A stretch of 64,000 nucleotides of DNA from Cellvibrio sp. pealriver (GTDB lineage Bacteria > Pseudomonadota > Gammaproteobacteria > Pseudomonadales > Cellvibrionaceae): positions 1,889,149-1,953,148 of the forward strand of contig NZ_KQ236688.1 in NCBI RefSeq assembly GCF_001183545.1. The letters are read 5' to 3'. Both the position numbers and the translations under genes were made by a program. A model generated the notes under the pieces. That model saw only the letters and a list, made by a program, of their open reading frames with translations. It was not told the origin of the DNA and ran no database searches. Positions 28,679 to 37,533 of this stretch are shown here, one piece after another (positions within the stretch are counted from its first letter, which is position 1; each line of letters begins with the position of its first letter).

Positions 28679-29395
28679 ATGTCCAGCCTCCGAGCTATCG
28701 TATTATTTTGTGTTGGCGTATCAATATCATCCTTCGCAAGTGCAACCACTGCACCGAAAACCTTTGACAACCAGTACAAAGCAAAACTCTACGGTTTCAA
28801 CATTACCGTAACCAATCGCCTGACCCAAACAGCAGATAACCAATACCATCTGCTATTCAAAGCAGAATCGATGATTGGCAGTATTACCGAACAAAGCAAA
28901 ATGCAATGGAATCCGGCACAGCACACTGTCAGCCCGCTTCATTACAGTTATGCACGGCGCGGAGTAGGGAAAGACCGCACAGCGGAGCTGTCATTTGATT
29001 GGAACAAAAAGAGTGTAACCAATAACGTACAGAAAATTAGCTGGCAGATGGATATTGCGCAAAAAGTACAAGATAAATTGAGCTACCAAATCCAGATGCA
29101 ACAAGACTTGCTCAATGGCAGCAAAAGTTTCAGTTATCAGATTGCCGATGGCGGACGACTTAAAGAATATAAATTTATTGTTGAAGGCGAAGAAATTCTG
29201 GATACACCACTCGGCAAGGTAAACACCATCAAAGTAAAACGCAGCCGCGAAAATGATGAGCGCGTAACTTATGCATGGCTTGCCAAAGATTGGAATTATT
29301 TATTGGTGCGCCTGCAGCAAGAAGAAAAAGGGGATGTGTATACCATCTACATCCACAAAGCGACTTTGGATGGCAAAGTCATCGAAAAATTTTAA
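28679..29395 (+). CDS. DUF3108 exported protein
   Basis: Periplasmic protein of 238 aa. The ATG at 28679 has a clear AAGGAAT site; a longer frame from 28613 would overlap purN. A signal peptide ends near residue 22 (SFASA-TT). The remaining beta-rich body (FDNQYKAKLYGFNITVTNRL, TPLGKVNTIKVKRSRENDER) matches DUF3108, a family commonly next to purMN in gammaproteobacteria. Function unknown. Confidence 0.85.
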   Translation: MSSLRAIVLFCVGVSISSFASATTAPKTFDNQYKAKLYGFNITVTNRLTQTADNQYHLLFKAESMIGSITEQSKMQWNPAQHTVSPLHYSYARRGVGKDRTAELSFDWNKKSVTNNVQKISWQMDIAQKVQDKLSYQIQMQQDLLNGSKSFSYQIADGGRLKEYKFIVEGEEILDTPLGKVNTIKVKRSRENDERVTYAWLAKDWNYLLVRLQQEEKGDVYTIYIHKATLDGKVIEKF

Positions 29396-29447
29396 CCGTT
29401 CATTTCAGTATCACCCTACCCAATTTACCAAACCAAAAGGCTTCATT

Positions 29448-29930
29448 ATGAACATCTCCGAAAACTGCGTTGCCAGCTTCCATTACACACTGACTGACGG
29501 CACTGGCAAAGTGCTGGATTCTTCCGAAGGTCATGAGCCTTTATCGTATTTGCACGGTGCAGGAAATATTATTCCGGGCCTGGAAAGTGCTTTGGAAGGT
29601 AAAAAAGTGGGCGACAAACTGAATGTTTCTGTTAATGCAGCAGAAGCTTATGGTGTGCGCGATGACAATCTTGTGCAGGAATTGCCATCCAACATGTTCA
29701 GCGGCATCGACAATATTGAAGTAGGCATGGAATTCCACGCTGAAACTGAACACGGTTTGCAAGTTGTGACTGTGACCAAAGTCGAAGGCGACCAAGTCAC
29801 TATCGATGGCAATCACCCACTGGCAGGCGTTGACCTGACGTTTGATGTGGAAATCACCGAAGTCCGCTCAGCAACTGAAGAAGAGTTGAATCATGGTCAC
29901 GCACATGGTGCAGGCGGCCATCATCACTAA
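29448..29930 (+). CDS. slyD: FKBP-type peptidyl-prolyl isomerase, SlyD-like
   Basis: SlyD-type FKBP of 160 aa, read from ATG 29448 (AAGG site 7 bases upstream). The FKBP halves flank an inserted chaperone flap: FHYTLTDGTGKVLDSSEGHE and LSYLHGAGNIIPGLE, the flap near residues 70-130, then NHPLAGVDLTFDVEI. The His-rich tail HGHAHGAGGHHH should bind Ni or other divalent metals, as in SlyD proteins involved in nickel delivery, though it is shorter than in E. coli. It is in line with purMN-DUF3108 and followed by a terminator. Confidence 0.9.
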   Translation: MNISENCVASFHYTLTDGTGKVLDSSEGHEPLSYLHGAGNIIPGLESALEGKKVGDKLNVSVNAAEAYGVRDDNLVQELPSNMFSGIDNIEVGMEFHAETEHGLQVVTVTKVEGDQVTIDGNHPLAGVDLTFDVEITEVRSATEEELNHGHAHGAGGHHH

Positions 29931-29985
29931 TTTCTGAAAGAAAAAATTTCTTTGGGGCACGACTGCCCTACAAATGAAATTTAAT

Positions 29986-30017
29986 AAAGCGAGCCTCATT
30001 CGGGGCTCGCTTTTTTT
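29986..30017 (+). terminator. Terminator after slyD
   Basis: Perfect 9-bp stem (29987-29995 with 30004-30012), 8-base loop, then a run of Ts. It ends the purMN-DUF3108-slyD series and lies about 75 bases before the stop of the convergent DUF4340 gene. Confidence 0.85.
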
Positions 30018-30091
30018 GTGTTAAAAACCATTTTTTATAAGTAATTCGCAACAAAACCCCATCAAAAGATGGTGGCAACTCTCGCAGTCAG

Positions 30092-31123
30092 TTATTTTTT
30101 CAATACGCTATCAAGCGATGTGATATCTGCAATCGGATCGGAAGTATTGGTCACCACAGAAGCAGGAGCTTCAGGTTTATTATCCACCAACGCTGCTTTG
30201 TTAATACTCACAATCCGCTCGTACTCATATTGACTGATTTTAAAATAGCGATTGTTGTCGCTACGCGTCACAAAGAAAGCGCCATCTGCTTTTACAAATT
30301 CGAACGTGAATTCTCCCGCAGATGATGCCACCGCAATAGTCGCGCGCTCTCCACCTTCCGGAGCCTGTGCTTCAACTGATTGTATTTGCAAGCTGGCAAC
30401 AGCGTTGGTCAACTCATTCAGTTTTTCTGCTGCGATTTTCTCTGGAGTAGAACCTGCAGGAACAACAAAACTCCATTGATCACCCTTTTTTTGCAGATGG
30501 TAATCTGCCGCTTTAATCATGGTTGGATCTTTAACCGCGAGTAAACTTTTTTGTAGCCACTCTGTTGCATTAGTCGCAAACTCAAATGTAGTTAACTCAA
30601 CGGCGTAAACGTTATCGTCCCCCTCTTTACGCAGATATACTTTTTTAAAGCCCGGGCTGCCGCCCAATAAAATATCCGCTTTTTTTGTATCCCCTGTGAA
30701 GAGTTCAATACGGCGCTGGAATTTTTTGTCAGTCACTTCAAATCGCTCATGACTCGCAGACGTCGTTGTCACGGGCCAGGTAAGTTTAGTGCCTTCCAGT
30801 TTTTGCAGAATGTCATCCAACTTTTGTTGGTCAACGGGCAACTGATGTAATTCCGGCAATTGCCAGCCAGATGCTGCTTTTTGTAGCGCAGCACTGCTAT
30901 TCGCATCGCGGATAACAATACGATCAACTTCACTGATCGCCGTGCCCAGCAATGGCTGAGCATCGACATTGAGTTGTGTATTTTTGTTGTAAGCAAATAT
31001 TCCCACAATAAGCAGCAATTGGACGAACAGGATTAATGTCAGTCGCTGCTGCCATACTTTTACAGGAGACGAAACAGTCACCGCTGTTGCTTTGTTCACA
31101 TCAATAGTCACTGATTGGTTCAT
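30092..31123 (-). CDS. DUF4340 membrane-anchored protein
   Basis: Protein of 343 aa from ATG 31123, which has an AGAGG site; a longer frame to 31174 overlaps the upstream gene. One membrane helix near residues 25-45 (LILFVQLLLIVGIFAYN) anchors a large periplasmic domain with the DUF4340 pattern (VDRIVIRDANSSAALQKAAS, then GWQLPELHQLPVDQQKLDDI). DUF4340 proteins accompany GldG-type ABC systems, as here. Its substrate is not known. Confidence 0.82.
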   Translation of the reverse strand: MNQSVTIDVNKATAVTVSSPVKVWQQRLTLILFVQLLLIVGIFAYNKNTQLNVDAQPLLGTAISEVDRIVIRDANSSAALQKAASGWQLPELHQLPVDQQKLDDILQKLEGTKLTWPVTTTSASHERFEVTDKKFQRRIELFTGDTKKADILLGGSPGFKKVYLRKEGDDNVYAVELTTFEFATNATEWLQKSLLAVKDPTMIKAADYHLQKKGDQWSFVVPAGSTPEKIAAEKLNELTNAVASLQIQSVEAQAPEGGERATIAVASSAGEFTFEFVKADGAFFVTRSDNNRYFKISQYEYERIVSINKAALVDNKPEAPASVVTNTSDPIADITSLDSVLKK

Positions 31124-31158
31124 TTCATAAGCCTCTTGGAAAGACGTATTTACGATGG

Positions 31159-34011
31159 CTAGCTCGCCAACCATTGTTGGTATTGCTGCTCACGGGCGCG
31201 CTTGATGCGGTGTTGTACAAAACCAACAATCAAGAGCGCGAGCAATGCCAGACCGTAATTTAAATACTCCCAGAAAGTTTGTGTGCCGTGCTCCATCGCG
31301 GGCAATGTACGGTTGAAATTGCTGCGCGCACGAATACTCATTAACCCCTCATCCTCCAATGCCCAGTCCAATGTGTTCGCAAATAATTGCAAACCATTTA
31401 AATACTGGCCGCCATTTGCCATGCTCGCCATTGAAATGACTGGGTCACTGAGAAAATCATTTGAGCTGAATAAAATGATGCGTGCAGAATCGGAAGAATG
31501 TTGGATCACGCTACCGACCGTATTGGTAGATGCCTCATTTTTTTCTGCGGAATTTCCATCTGCATTTTCAGCAGTGCTCTCTTGCTTGAGCAGAGGCGAT
31601 TCCTTACCAGCAAAAAAGGAATCAAAACGCCCTTGGGTAATGACACCCAACAAATGGGATTTTTGCTCGCCTGTTGCAATGTAAGGAGTTACACCATCAT
31701 TGGTAATCTGCGGCACTATATTCATGTCGCCACTCAACCAGGATTTATCGGAACTGCGCAGCAACTCGGTAACCTTCCGGTCTTTTTGTTTTTCTGCATT
31801 CAATACAACAGGTGATGCCCACGCCATAGTGACTTGCGGCAAACTGTTGGTGATGGCATTTTCGGATTGCAAACCTGCCCCGCGTACGTCGATAAAATAA
31901 GGGTAATCCAGCATACGCATTTCCTGCACACTAAAACCACCCAGATTACGTGTTACCGGCACAGGGAATGGTACGTTCTGTTTATCCATCACCAATTTTT
32001 CATCGATCTCAATACCGTGATGTGCCAACCATGCTTTCATACCGCTCTCTTGTTTTTGCAAAGCTAAACTGCGCTGGCTGAGCGATGCTGCATAAGGCGA
32101 TGTTGCAGCAATAACGGTTCCGCCTTGCATCAAGAATTGATCAACTGCAAACAATTGTTTTTCATTTAAATTGTTAGGCGCAGCAAGGAACAGCACATCG
32201 GCCTCACCATTAACCGAACCATCGGTAAGATCTTCACGCACTACATTCAGCTCGGCACCCAAAAACTCTTCCAGCTGATTAAATTGTGCACCTGAGGTGA
32301 CCATTGCAACGGTTTTGGTAAATCCGCTTGCAAAACGTTTAACTGCAGATGAAAAATTTCGCTCAAAGCTCGATGCACTCATATCATCCAGCGGGATCTG
32401 TACCGCTTGATCGCCCTGCGCGAGCGTCATATAAAAATAGAAACGCTCGTTGCTGAACAAATTGGTTGCCATTGGTTTAAAGCCATAATCCTGCGCAATT
32501 TGCTCAGCGACTTTACCACCATCGGCAGTGGGATCGATCACATTGACTTTTAAACGGTTTGCCGATTTCTCTTGCTGTATTTTTGCTTCGTTTTCTACCG
32601 CACGCTTAAATGCCTGTAATTGTTGCGGCAGTGCATCATCGGCAGAAACATAAACGTTAAACACCAGATCACCCTTCACTGTGTCAAATAAATTGCCACC
32701 AGATTGATAGCTGTGCAGTACTTTTTTAATCGCACGTGTCAGGTCATGCTCCGGGTTGCGCAACTTCACATCCAGATCTGATTCATTACTTGCTTTCACT
32801 TCAATCAGATCACGGAAACCCAGCACTTGATATTCGTTGCCATACTGTACCAACACGTTGAAATACGAATTCACCACCGATGCCTGATAGCGGTCTGATA
32901 CCTGGAAAGGTACAGGCTGGATCGCATATTTCTGGTTGGCTTCCTGCTCCAGTTCGGGATTCATCACCGGGTCAATAAACTCCACACGCACCTTGCCCTG
33001 ACTTTCAATTTCATATTCTTTGATCAAATCGCGGATTTGCGGCACTAAAGGTGCAAGCAGTGGATGAGTTTTATTGCTGAAATAACCGCGGATCAACAAT
33101 GGCTCTTGCAACTGTTTTAAATAATGTTGCGTTGCTGAAGAAATTGAATATTGATTGCCCTGGGTAGCATCGACACGTAGTTGATTAATTTGCCCTAACC
33201 AAAAATTGGCTCCCAAGGCATTAATCAACAACAAGCCGGTCAATGTGCGCCACCCTTGGTGATATTGTTTATTTCCAGTTGCAGCCCAACGCTCGCGTTC
33301 CAAAGAAAAGGTATTCAGCGCAAGAAAAACCAGAATGAGGCTGATGTAATAATAAAGATCACGAAGATCAATTACGCCGCGAGTGATTGATTCAAAGCGG
33401 GAGCCAGTCCCCATTAAACGCAACCACTCGCTGGCGGTAGTACCGAAAAAATCGGTAATGATTTTGCTACCCAATAAATAAAAAACTCCACAGAGCGCAA
33501 CAGCACAAATCAAACTGACAATTTGGTTGTCGCTACGCGATGAAACAAAAAGCCCCATACTCAAATAAGCTGCGCCCAACAATAAAGTGGCAAGATACCC
33601 TGCAACCACAGGCCCCCAATCCAGATCACCAATGATGGCCACGGTGATAGGTAATGGGAGGGTAATCACCAGCGCAATCACTAAAAGTGCAACGCAACCT
33701 AAAAATTTTCCCACCACAAAATGCCACAGAGGAACAGGTTGTGTGAGTACATATTCCAAAGTACCGCTGCGGCGTTCTTCACTCCACATCCGCATGGTGA
33801 GCGTACTGGCAAGAAAAATCAGCAACAGTGGCATCCACTCAAACAACGGACGGACATCGGCAATATTGCGCGCAAAAAATGCCTCGCCCCAAAAGAATGT
33901 AAAAAGCGTTACGCCTGCAAATACCGCCAAAAATAAATAGGCAATTGGCGATGAAAAAAATAACGAAATTTCTTTATTGGCGATTCGCAACACCGTTTGC
34001 TTAGGCTGCAT
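31159..34011 (-). CDS. ABC-2 permease fused to GldG-like substrate domain
   Basis: Fusion protein, 950 aa. Residues 1-245 are an ABC-2 type permease with about six helices, like GldF (IANKEISLFFSSPIAYLFLA, SEERRSGTLEYVLTQPVPLW). Residues about 260-920 are a GldG/ABC_transp_aux periplasmic region (RVEFIDPVMNPELEQEA, VLFLAAPNNLNEKQLFAVDQ), followed by a last helix near 920-940. It overlaps the ATPase gene by 11 bases. The system is of the gliding-type ABC family; in proteobacteria its cargo is unknown. Confidence 0.88.
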   Translation of the reverse strand: MQPKQTVLRIANKEISLFFSSPIAYLFLAVFAGVTLFTFFWGEAFFARNIADVRPLFEWMPLLLIFLASTLTMRMWSEERRSGTLEYVLTQPVPLWHFVVGKFLGCVALLVIALVITLPLPITVAIIGDLDWGPVVAGYLATLLLGAAYLSMGLFVSSRSDNQIVSLICAVALCGVFYLLGSKIITDFFGTTASEWLRLMGTGSRFESITRGVIDLRDLYYYISLILVFLALNTFSLERERWAATGNKQYHQGWRTLTGLLLINALGANFWLGQINQLRVDATQGNQYSISSATQHYLKQLQEPLLIRGYFSNKTHPLLAPLVPQIRDLIKEYEIESQGKVRVEFIDPVMNPELEQEANQKYAIQPVPFQVSDRYQASVVNSYFNVLVQYGNEYQVLGFRDLIEVKASNESDLDVKLRNPEHDLTRAIKKVLHSYQSGGNLFDTVKGDLVFNVYVSADDALPQQLQAFKRAVENEAKIQQEKSANRLKVNVIDPTADGGKVAEQIAQDYGFKPMATNLFSNERFYFYMTLAQGDQAVQIPLDDMSASSFERNFSSAVKRFASGFTKTVAMVTSGAQFNQLEEFLGAELNVVREDLTDGSVNGEADVLFLAAPNNLNEKQLFAVDQFLMQGGTVIAATSPYAASLSQRSLALQKQESGMKAWLAHHGIEIDEKLVMDKQNVPFPVPVTRNLGGFSVQEMRMLDYPYFIDVRGAGLQSENAITNSLPQVTMAWASPVVLNAEKQKDRKVTELLRSSDKSWLSGDMNIVPQITNDGVTPYIATGEQKSHLLGVITQGRFDSFFAGKESPLLKQESTAENADGNSAEKNEASTNTVGSVIQHSSDSARIILFSSNDFLSDPVISMASMANGGQYLNGLQLFANTLDWALEDEGLMSIRARSNFNRTLPAMEHGTQTFWEYLNYGLALLALLIVGFVQHRIKRAREQQYQQWLAS

Positions 34012-34969
34012 GGTTAATTACCTCCTTTTTTTGCTCTTGTGGGAGATGAAGATTCACATCGCGGAACAAGCTTTCAAGGTCGCGTGTTTCACTGTGCAAC
34101 TGATACAAGGCCGCACCAGCGTTTATTAACGCGCGCGCAATAGCCGCACAAATATCTTTTATGGAGGCAGCATCGCCGATAGTGATACGCGCGCGCGTTT
34201 CATCATCACTGCTGGTTAATACTTCAATTGTTTTTACACCGGTGACGATGTCCAGTGTCTTTTTCAGTTCATCTGCTTTCATGCTGGATGCCAGCAGCAG
34301 AGAGCGACTAACTCTTAAGTCTGCCAACTTTTCATCCAACACCAGTTTGCCCGCGCGCATCATCAATACGCGATCGCACAACGCATCCACTTCTTGCATG
34401 ATGTGGGTTGACAGAATAACCGTCGCCTCTTTGGCGATGCTGCGGATGAGTTCGCGCATTTGCAGGGTTTGCTGGGGATCGAGACCGTTTGTTGGTTCAT
34501 CAAGAATTAGCAACGCAGGTTTACCTAATAGCGCTTGGGCAACACCAACGCGCTGTTTGTAACCGCGCGACAAGGTGGCGATAGGCGCAAGCAGTTTTGC
34601 AGCAATATCTGTCGCCTTAATAACGCGTTTTATTTCCTGTTGCTTTTCAATATCGCGCAAGCCTTTCAGCTCGGCTGCGTAATCCAGATATTCAGCTACC
34701 GACATCTCCGGATACACCGGCAAACTTTCCGGCAAATAGCCTATTTTTCTTTGCAGGCTTTTTACATGATCGGAAAGTCGCTTTCCCTCGAAATAAATAT
34801 GGCCGTCGCTTGGTTCAAGATAACCACTGAGCATTTTCATGACTGTCGTTTTACCTGCACCGTTATGACCAAGCAAGCCTACTATCTCTCCTTTGGCGAT
34901 AGAAAAATCCACAGCTTCTGCCGCGATAAAATCGCCGTAGGCTCGCTTGAGTTTTGACACTGTCAGCAT
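34001..34969 (-). CDS. ABC transporter ATP-binding protein, GldA/CcmA type
   Basis: Cytoplasmic ATPase of 322 aa, read from ATG 34969, which has a GGAGG site 8 bases upstream (an upstream frame to 35038 lacks one). Walker A is LLGHNGAGKTTVMK, the signature is LSRGYKQRVGVAQALL and Walker B is LLILDEPTNGLDP. The C-terminal 100 residues are the regulatory tail found in ABC-2 exporters. It is the first gene of the three-gene ATPase, permease-GldG, DUF4340 operon. Confidence 0.92.
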   Translation of the reverse strand: MLTVSKLKRAYGDFIAAEAVDFSIAKGEIVGLLGHNGAGKTTVMKMLSGYLEPSDGHIYFEGKRLSDHVKSLQRKIGYLPESLPVYPEMSVAEYLDYAAELKGLRDIEKQQEIKRVIKATDIAAKLLAPIATLSRGYKQRVGVAQALLGKPALLILDEPTNGLDPQQTLQMRELIRSIAKEATVILSTHIMQEVDALCDRVLMMRAGKLVLDEKLADLRVSRSLLLASSMKADELKKTLDIVTGVKTIEVLTSSDDETRARITIGDAASIKDICAAIARALINAGAALYQLHSETRDLESLFRDVNLHLPQEQKKEVINHAA

Positions 34970-35461
34970 AAAAGCCTCCGCATAAATGGACGAAAAAGAT
35001 AAATCAAATGGATGCAATATAAATGGGCACAACAACACGCCTCACGTTGCCCATGGCAAATGAAGAAACGGAAGCGTATTGATAAGAAAAAGAATCAGTT
35101 TGGCGGTGGCCGCCAATTTACGAGGCAAACAACAAGGCAAGTAATAAGACAGATGTAGAGTCGCTGAGTGATCGCGTTATACATTGTTTTTTTCCTCAGT
35201 AACGGGGTTATTCCCAGAAAACAATCGTAAAGACGAAGACGCGCGTTAGATAAGGCTTGTACCTGAAAGTTCAAGACAGGCCTTCATAAAAAAATATAAA
35301 AATTTTTTATAAAGACTCATTTTTGAAATAAATTTTAATTATTGACAACACCCTTGAATTCGCCGATCAATACCCCGATTTTATTTCCGTGATCGGTGTC
35401 ATCCCTGAGCCATCACCCATTAATTGTTTTTATTTTTTATCGCTTCTACGGAGGATATTTT
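34970..35461. other. Gene-free region upstream of the ABC operon and hsp20
   Basis: About 490 bp without a credible gene. It holds the leftward promoter region of the ABC operon, a perfect 7-bp hairpin with a 3-base loop (35100-35116) of unknown use, an AT-rich stretch near 35285-35345, and the sigma-32-type promoter of hsp20 (35353-35379). Confidence 0.6.
35353..35379 (+). promoter_or_regulatory. Sigma-32-type heat-shock promoter of hsp20
   Basis: A -35 element CTTGAAT (35353-35359) and a -10 element CCCCGAT (35373-35379) are separated by 13 bases. This fits the RpoH consensus of CTTGAAA and CCCCATNT closely. It lies about 83 bases before the hsp20 ATG, implying a leader of roughly 70-75 bases. 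Confidence 0.8.
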
Positions 35462-35932
35462 ATGAATGCAATTGATCTTTCCCCTCTCTATCGCAGCACC
35501 ATCGGTTTCGACCGTCTGGGTGCACTGTTAGATACTGCTCTGCGCGCTGACCAAAGTGCGGCCGGGTATCCTCCTTACAACATTGAGCTCACAGGCGAGA
35601 ACCGCTATGGCATTACCCTCGCGGTAGCAGGCTTTGAGCAACATGAGCTGGATATCCAAACCGAGCGCGGTGTATTGACTGTGCGCGGCAAAAAAGCCGA
35701 GGTCAATAAAGAAGAGCACAAGTATCTCTATCAGGGCATAGCCACCCGCAGCTTCGAGCGCAAGTTCAGCTTGGCCGATCATGTCGAGGTGACCGGTGCC
35801 CAGCTTAATAATGGTCTGCTGACCATCAGCTTGGTGAAGGAGGTTCCCGAGGCAATGAAACCCAAAACCATTGCCATCAATAGCAGCGGGAATTTGATCC
35901 AACACAATGCTGATACCAGCAAAGCCGCTTAA
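35462..35932 (+). CDS. Small heat-shock protein Hsp20/IbpA-like
   Basis: ATP-independent holdase of 156 aa in the IbpA/B group. The alpha-crystallin domain covers residues 35-130 (YNIELTGENRYGITLAVAGF, GVLTVRGKKAE, FSLADHVEVTGAQLNNGLL) and the C-terminal anchoring motif is IAI-like (KTIAINSS). ATG 35462 has the site GGAGG. Transcription fits a sigma-32-type promoter at 35353-35379, and a small UUCU/AGGA hairpin in the leader (35444-35455) may mask the ribosome binding site at low temperature. Confidence 0.92.
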   Translation: MNAIDLSPLYRSTIGFDRLGALLDTALRADQSAAGYPPYNIELTGENRYGITLAVAGFEQHELDIQTERGVLTVRGKKAEVNKEEHKYLYQGIATRSFERKFSLADHVEVTGAQLNNGLLTISLVKEVPEAMKPKTIAINSSGNLIQHNADTSKAA

Positions 35933-35938
35933 GTTATA

Positions 35939-35970
35939 CAGCGGGGGCAATCTGTTGCTCCCGCTGTTTT
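35939..35970 (+). terminator. Terminator after hsp20
   Basis: A 12-bp stem with one G-U wobble (35939-35950 with 35955-35966), loop TCTG, followed by TTTT. It lies 6 bases after the hsp20 stop. Confidence 0.82.
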
Positions 35971-36172
35971 ACAGTAAAACAAACCTTTCTCACTGGCGAA
36001 AAAGCACGCGCCGAATCAATCACACCGCCCACATGCCTGCCCCTGAACTATTTCTATAGGCAGTTACCGATGCTTTGCTAGCGGAGGATAATTTTTATTG
36101 CAGCCCGACCTCTGGCGAGGAGAGAAATCGCGTAAAATTCTCGGCGACTCTTTTTGATAGCTGGATGACACC

Positions 36173-37324
36173 ATGACTTCTGCGTTAACCCCTACCCTGC
36201 AATTTGCCACTGATTTAATCCGCTGCCGCTCTGTCACTCCTGAAGATGACGGCTGTCAGGAAATGATGATCAAACGCCTTGAGGCAATCGGTTTTAAAAC
36301 CTCGCGTTTACGTTTTGGCGAAGTAGATAACTTCTGGGCGATTCGCTCCGGTATAGAGGGCGATGTAGGCCCGATCCTCGCGTTTGCAGGTCACACCGAC
36401 GTAGTGCCTACTGGCCCGGAGGCTAACTGGAATAACCCGCCGTTTGAACCGCGTATTATTGATGGCATGTTGCACGGGCGCGGCGCGGCCGATATGAAAG
36501 GCTCACTCGCGAGCATGGTTGTCGCCTGCGAAAATTTTATTGCCAAGCATCCGAACCACAAAGGCCGTATCGCGTTTTTGATCACCAGTGATGAAGAAGG
36601 TCCTTCCGTTAATGGCACGGTAAAAGTGGTGGAATGGCTGGAAGCGAATAACACCAAAATGGCCTGGTGTATTGTGGGTGAACCATCCAGCACCAAGGTG
36701 GTGGGCGATGTCATTAAAAATGGCCGCCGTGGTTCGCTTGGCGCGATTTTGAAAGTAAAAGGCATTCAAGGTCACGTGGCTTATCCACACCTGGCCGATA
36801 ACCCTATCCACAAGCTGGCTCCTGCACTGGCAGAGCTCGCCGCAGAACATTGGGATAACGGTAATGAATTTTTCCCGGCAACCAGCTTTCAAGTGTCCAA
36901 CATCAATGGCGGCACTGGCGCAACCAATGTGATTCCCGGCGAAGTGGAAGTGGTTTTTAATTTCCGTTTTTCTACCGAACTTACCGAACAAATCCTGCGT
37001 GAGCGCACCGAAGCGATTTTGAATAAACACAATCTCACCTACGATCTGCAATGGATTTTAAGCGGCCAACCCTTTTTAACCCCACGCGGAGATTTGGTTA
37101 ATGCGGTTGTGGATGCGATTAAATCCGAAACCGGCATTGATACTGAATTATCGACCTCGGGCGGCACCTCCGACGGACGCTTTATTGCCCCTACCGGTGC
37201 GCAAGTTGTTGAGCTTGGCCCTATCAATGCGACCATCCACAAAGTTAATGAATGTATCAGCGCCGATGATTTAAACAAGCTGACAGCGATTTATGAACGC
37301 ACGTTAGAAAATTTGTTAACGTAA
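36173..37324 (+). CDS. dapE: Succinyl-diaminopimelate desuccinylase DapE
   Basis: Zinc metallopeptidase-type enzyme (383 aa; family about 375 aa) that cleaves N-succinyl-LL-diaminopimelate in lysine and peptidoglycan precursor synthesis. The M20 ligands are visible: H in [13 protein letters not shown] in [15 protein letters not shown], the catalytic and metal glutamates in ITSDEEGPS and the C-terminal histidine in NATIHKVNE. It is a single gene, with no dapD or arsC-like partner next to it. Confidence 0.95.
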   Translation: MTSALTPTLQFATDLIRCRSVTPEDDGCQEMMIKRLEAIGFKTSRLRFGEVDNFWAIRSGIEGDVGPILAFAGHTDVVPTGPEANWNNPPFEPRIIDGMLHGRGAADMKGSLASMVVACENFIAKHPNHKGRIAFLITSDEEGPSVNGTVKVVEWLEANNTKMAWCIVGEPSSTKVVGDVIKNGRRGSLGAILKVKGIQGHVAYPHLADNPIHKLAPALAELAAEHWDNGNEFFPATSFQVSNINGGTGATNVIPGEVEVVFNFRFSTELTEQILRERTEAILNKHNLTYDLQWILSGQPFLTPRGDLVNAVVDAIKSETGIDTELSTSGGTSDGRFIAPTGAQVVELGPINATIHKVNECISADDLNKLTAIYERTLENLLT

Positions 37325-37344
37325 AACCAAGCGTACCTTTAAGT

Positions 37345-37517
37345 AAAAAGCCCTGCGAGCGCGGAAATGCTATTCAATTAAGTGTTATCGACAACCAAGA
37401 GCGTCATTCCCGCTTGCGGGAATCCATAGGTTTAAAGGTCAAAAACTGGACTCCCGCAAGCGGGAGTGACGATAGCTACATTAAGTGAACAACATTGTTG
37501 TATTTGCAGGGCTTTTT
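37345..37517. repeat. Terminator-like repeat split by a REP-type hairpin element
   Basis: Outer perfect 12-bp arms AAAAAGCCCTGC (37345-37356) and GCAGGGCTTTTT (37506-37517) look like the two halves of a bidirectional terminator. Between them is an element with 25-bp arms (37402-37426 with 37447-37471, 23 of 25 matching), each arm itself a CCCGC-type palindrome, flanked by 8-bp direct repeats ATTAAGTG (37377-37384 and 37480-37487). The region fills the gap between convergent dapE and the LRR gene. Confidence 0.7.
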
Positions 37518-37533
37518 GTTTGCATCGAAAATA

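Noticed and set aside
37402..37471. Paired CCCGC palindromes as a CRISPR-like array
   Set aside because: Only two units in inverse orientation, no regular spacers and no cas genes.
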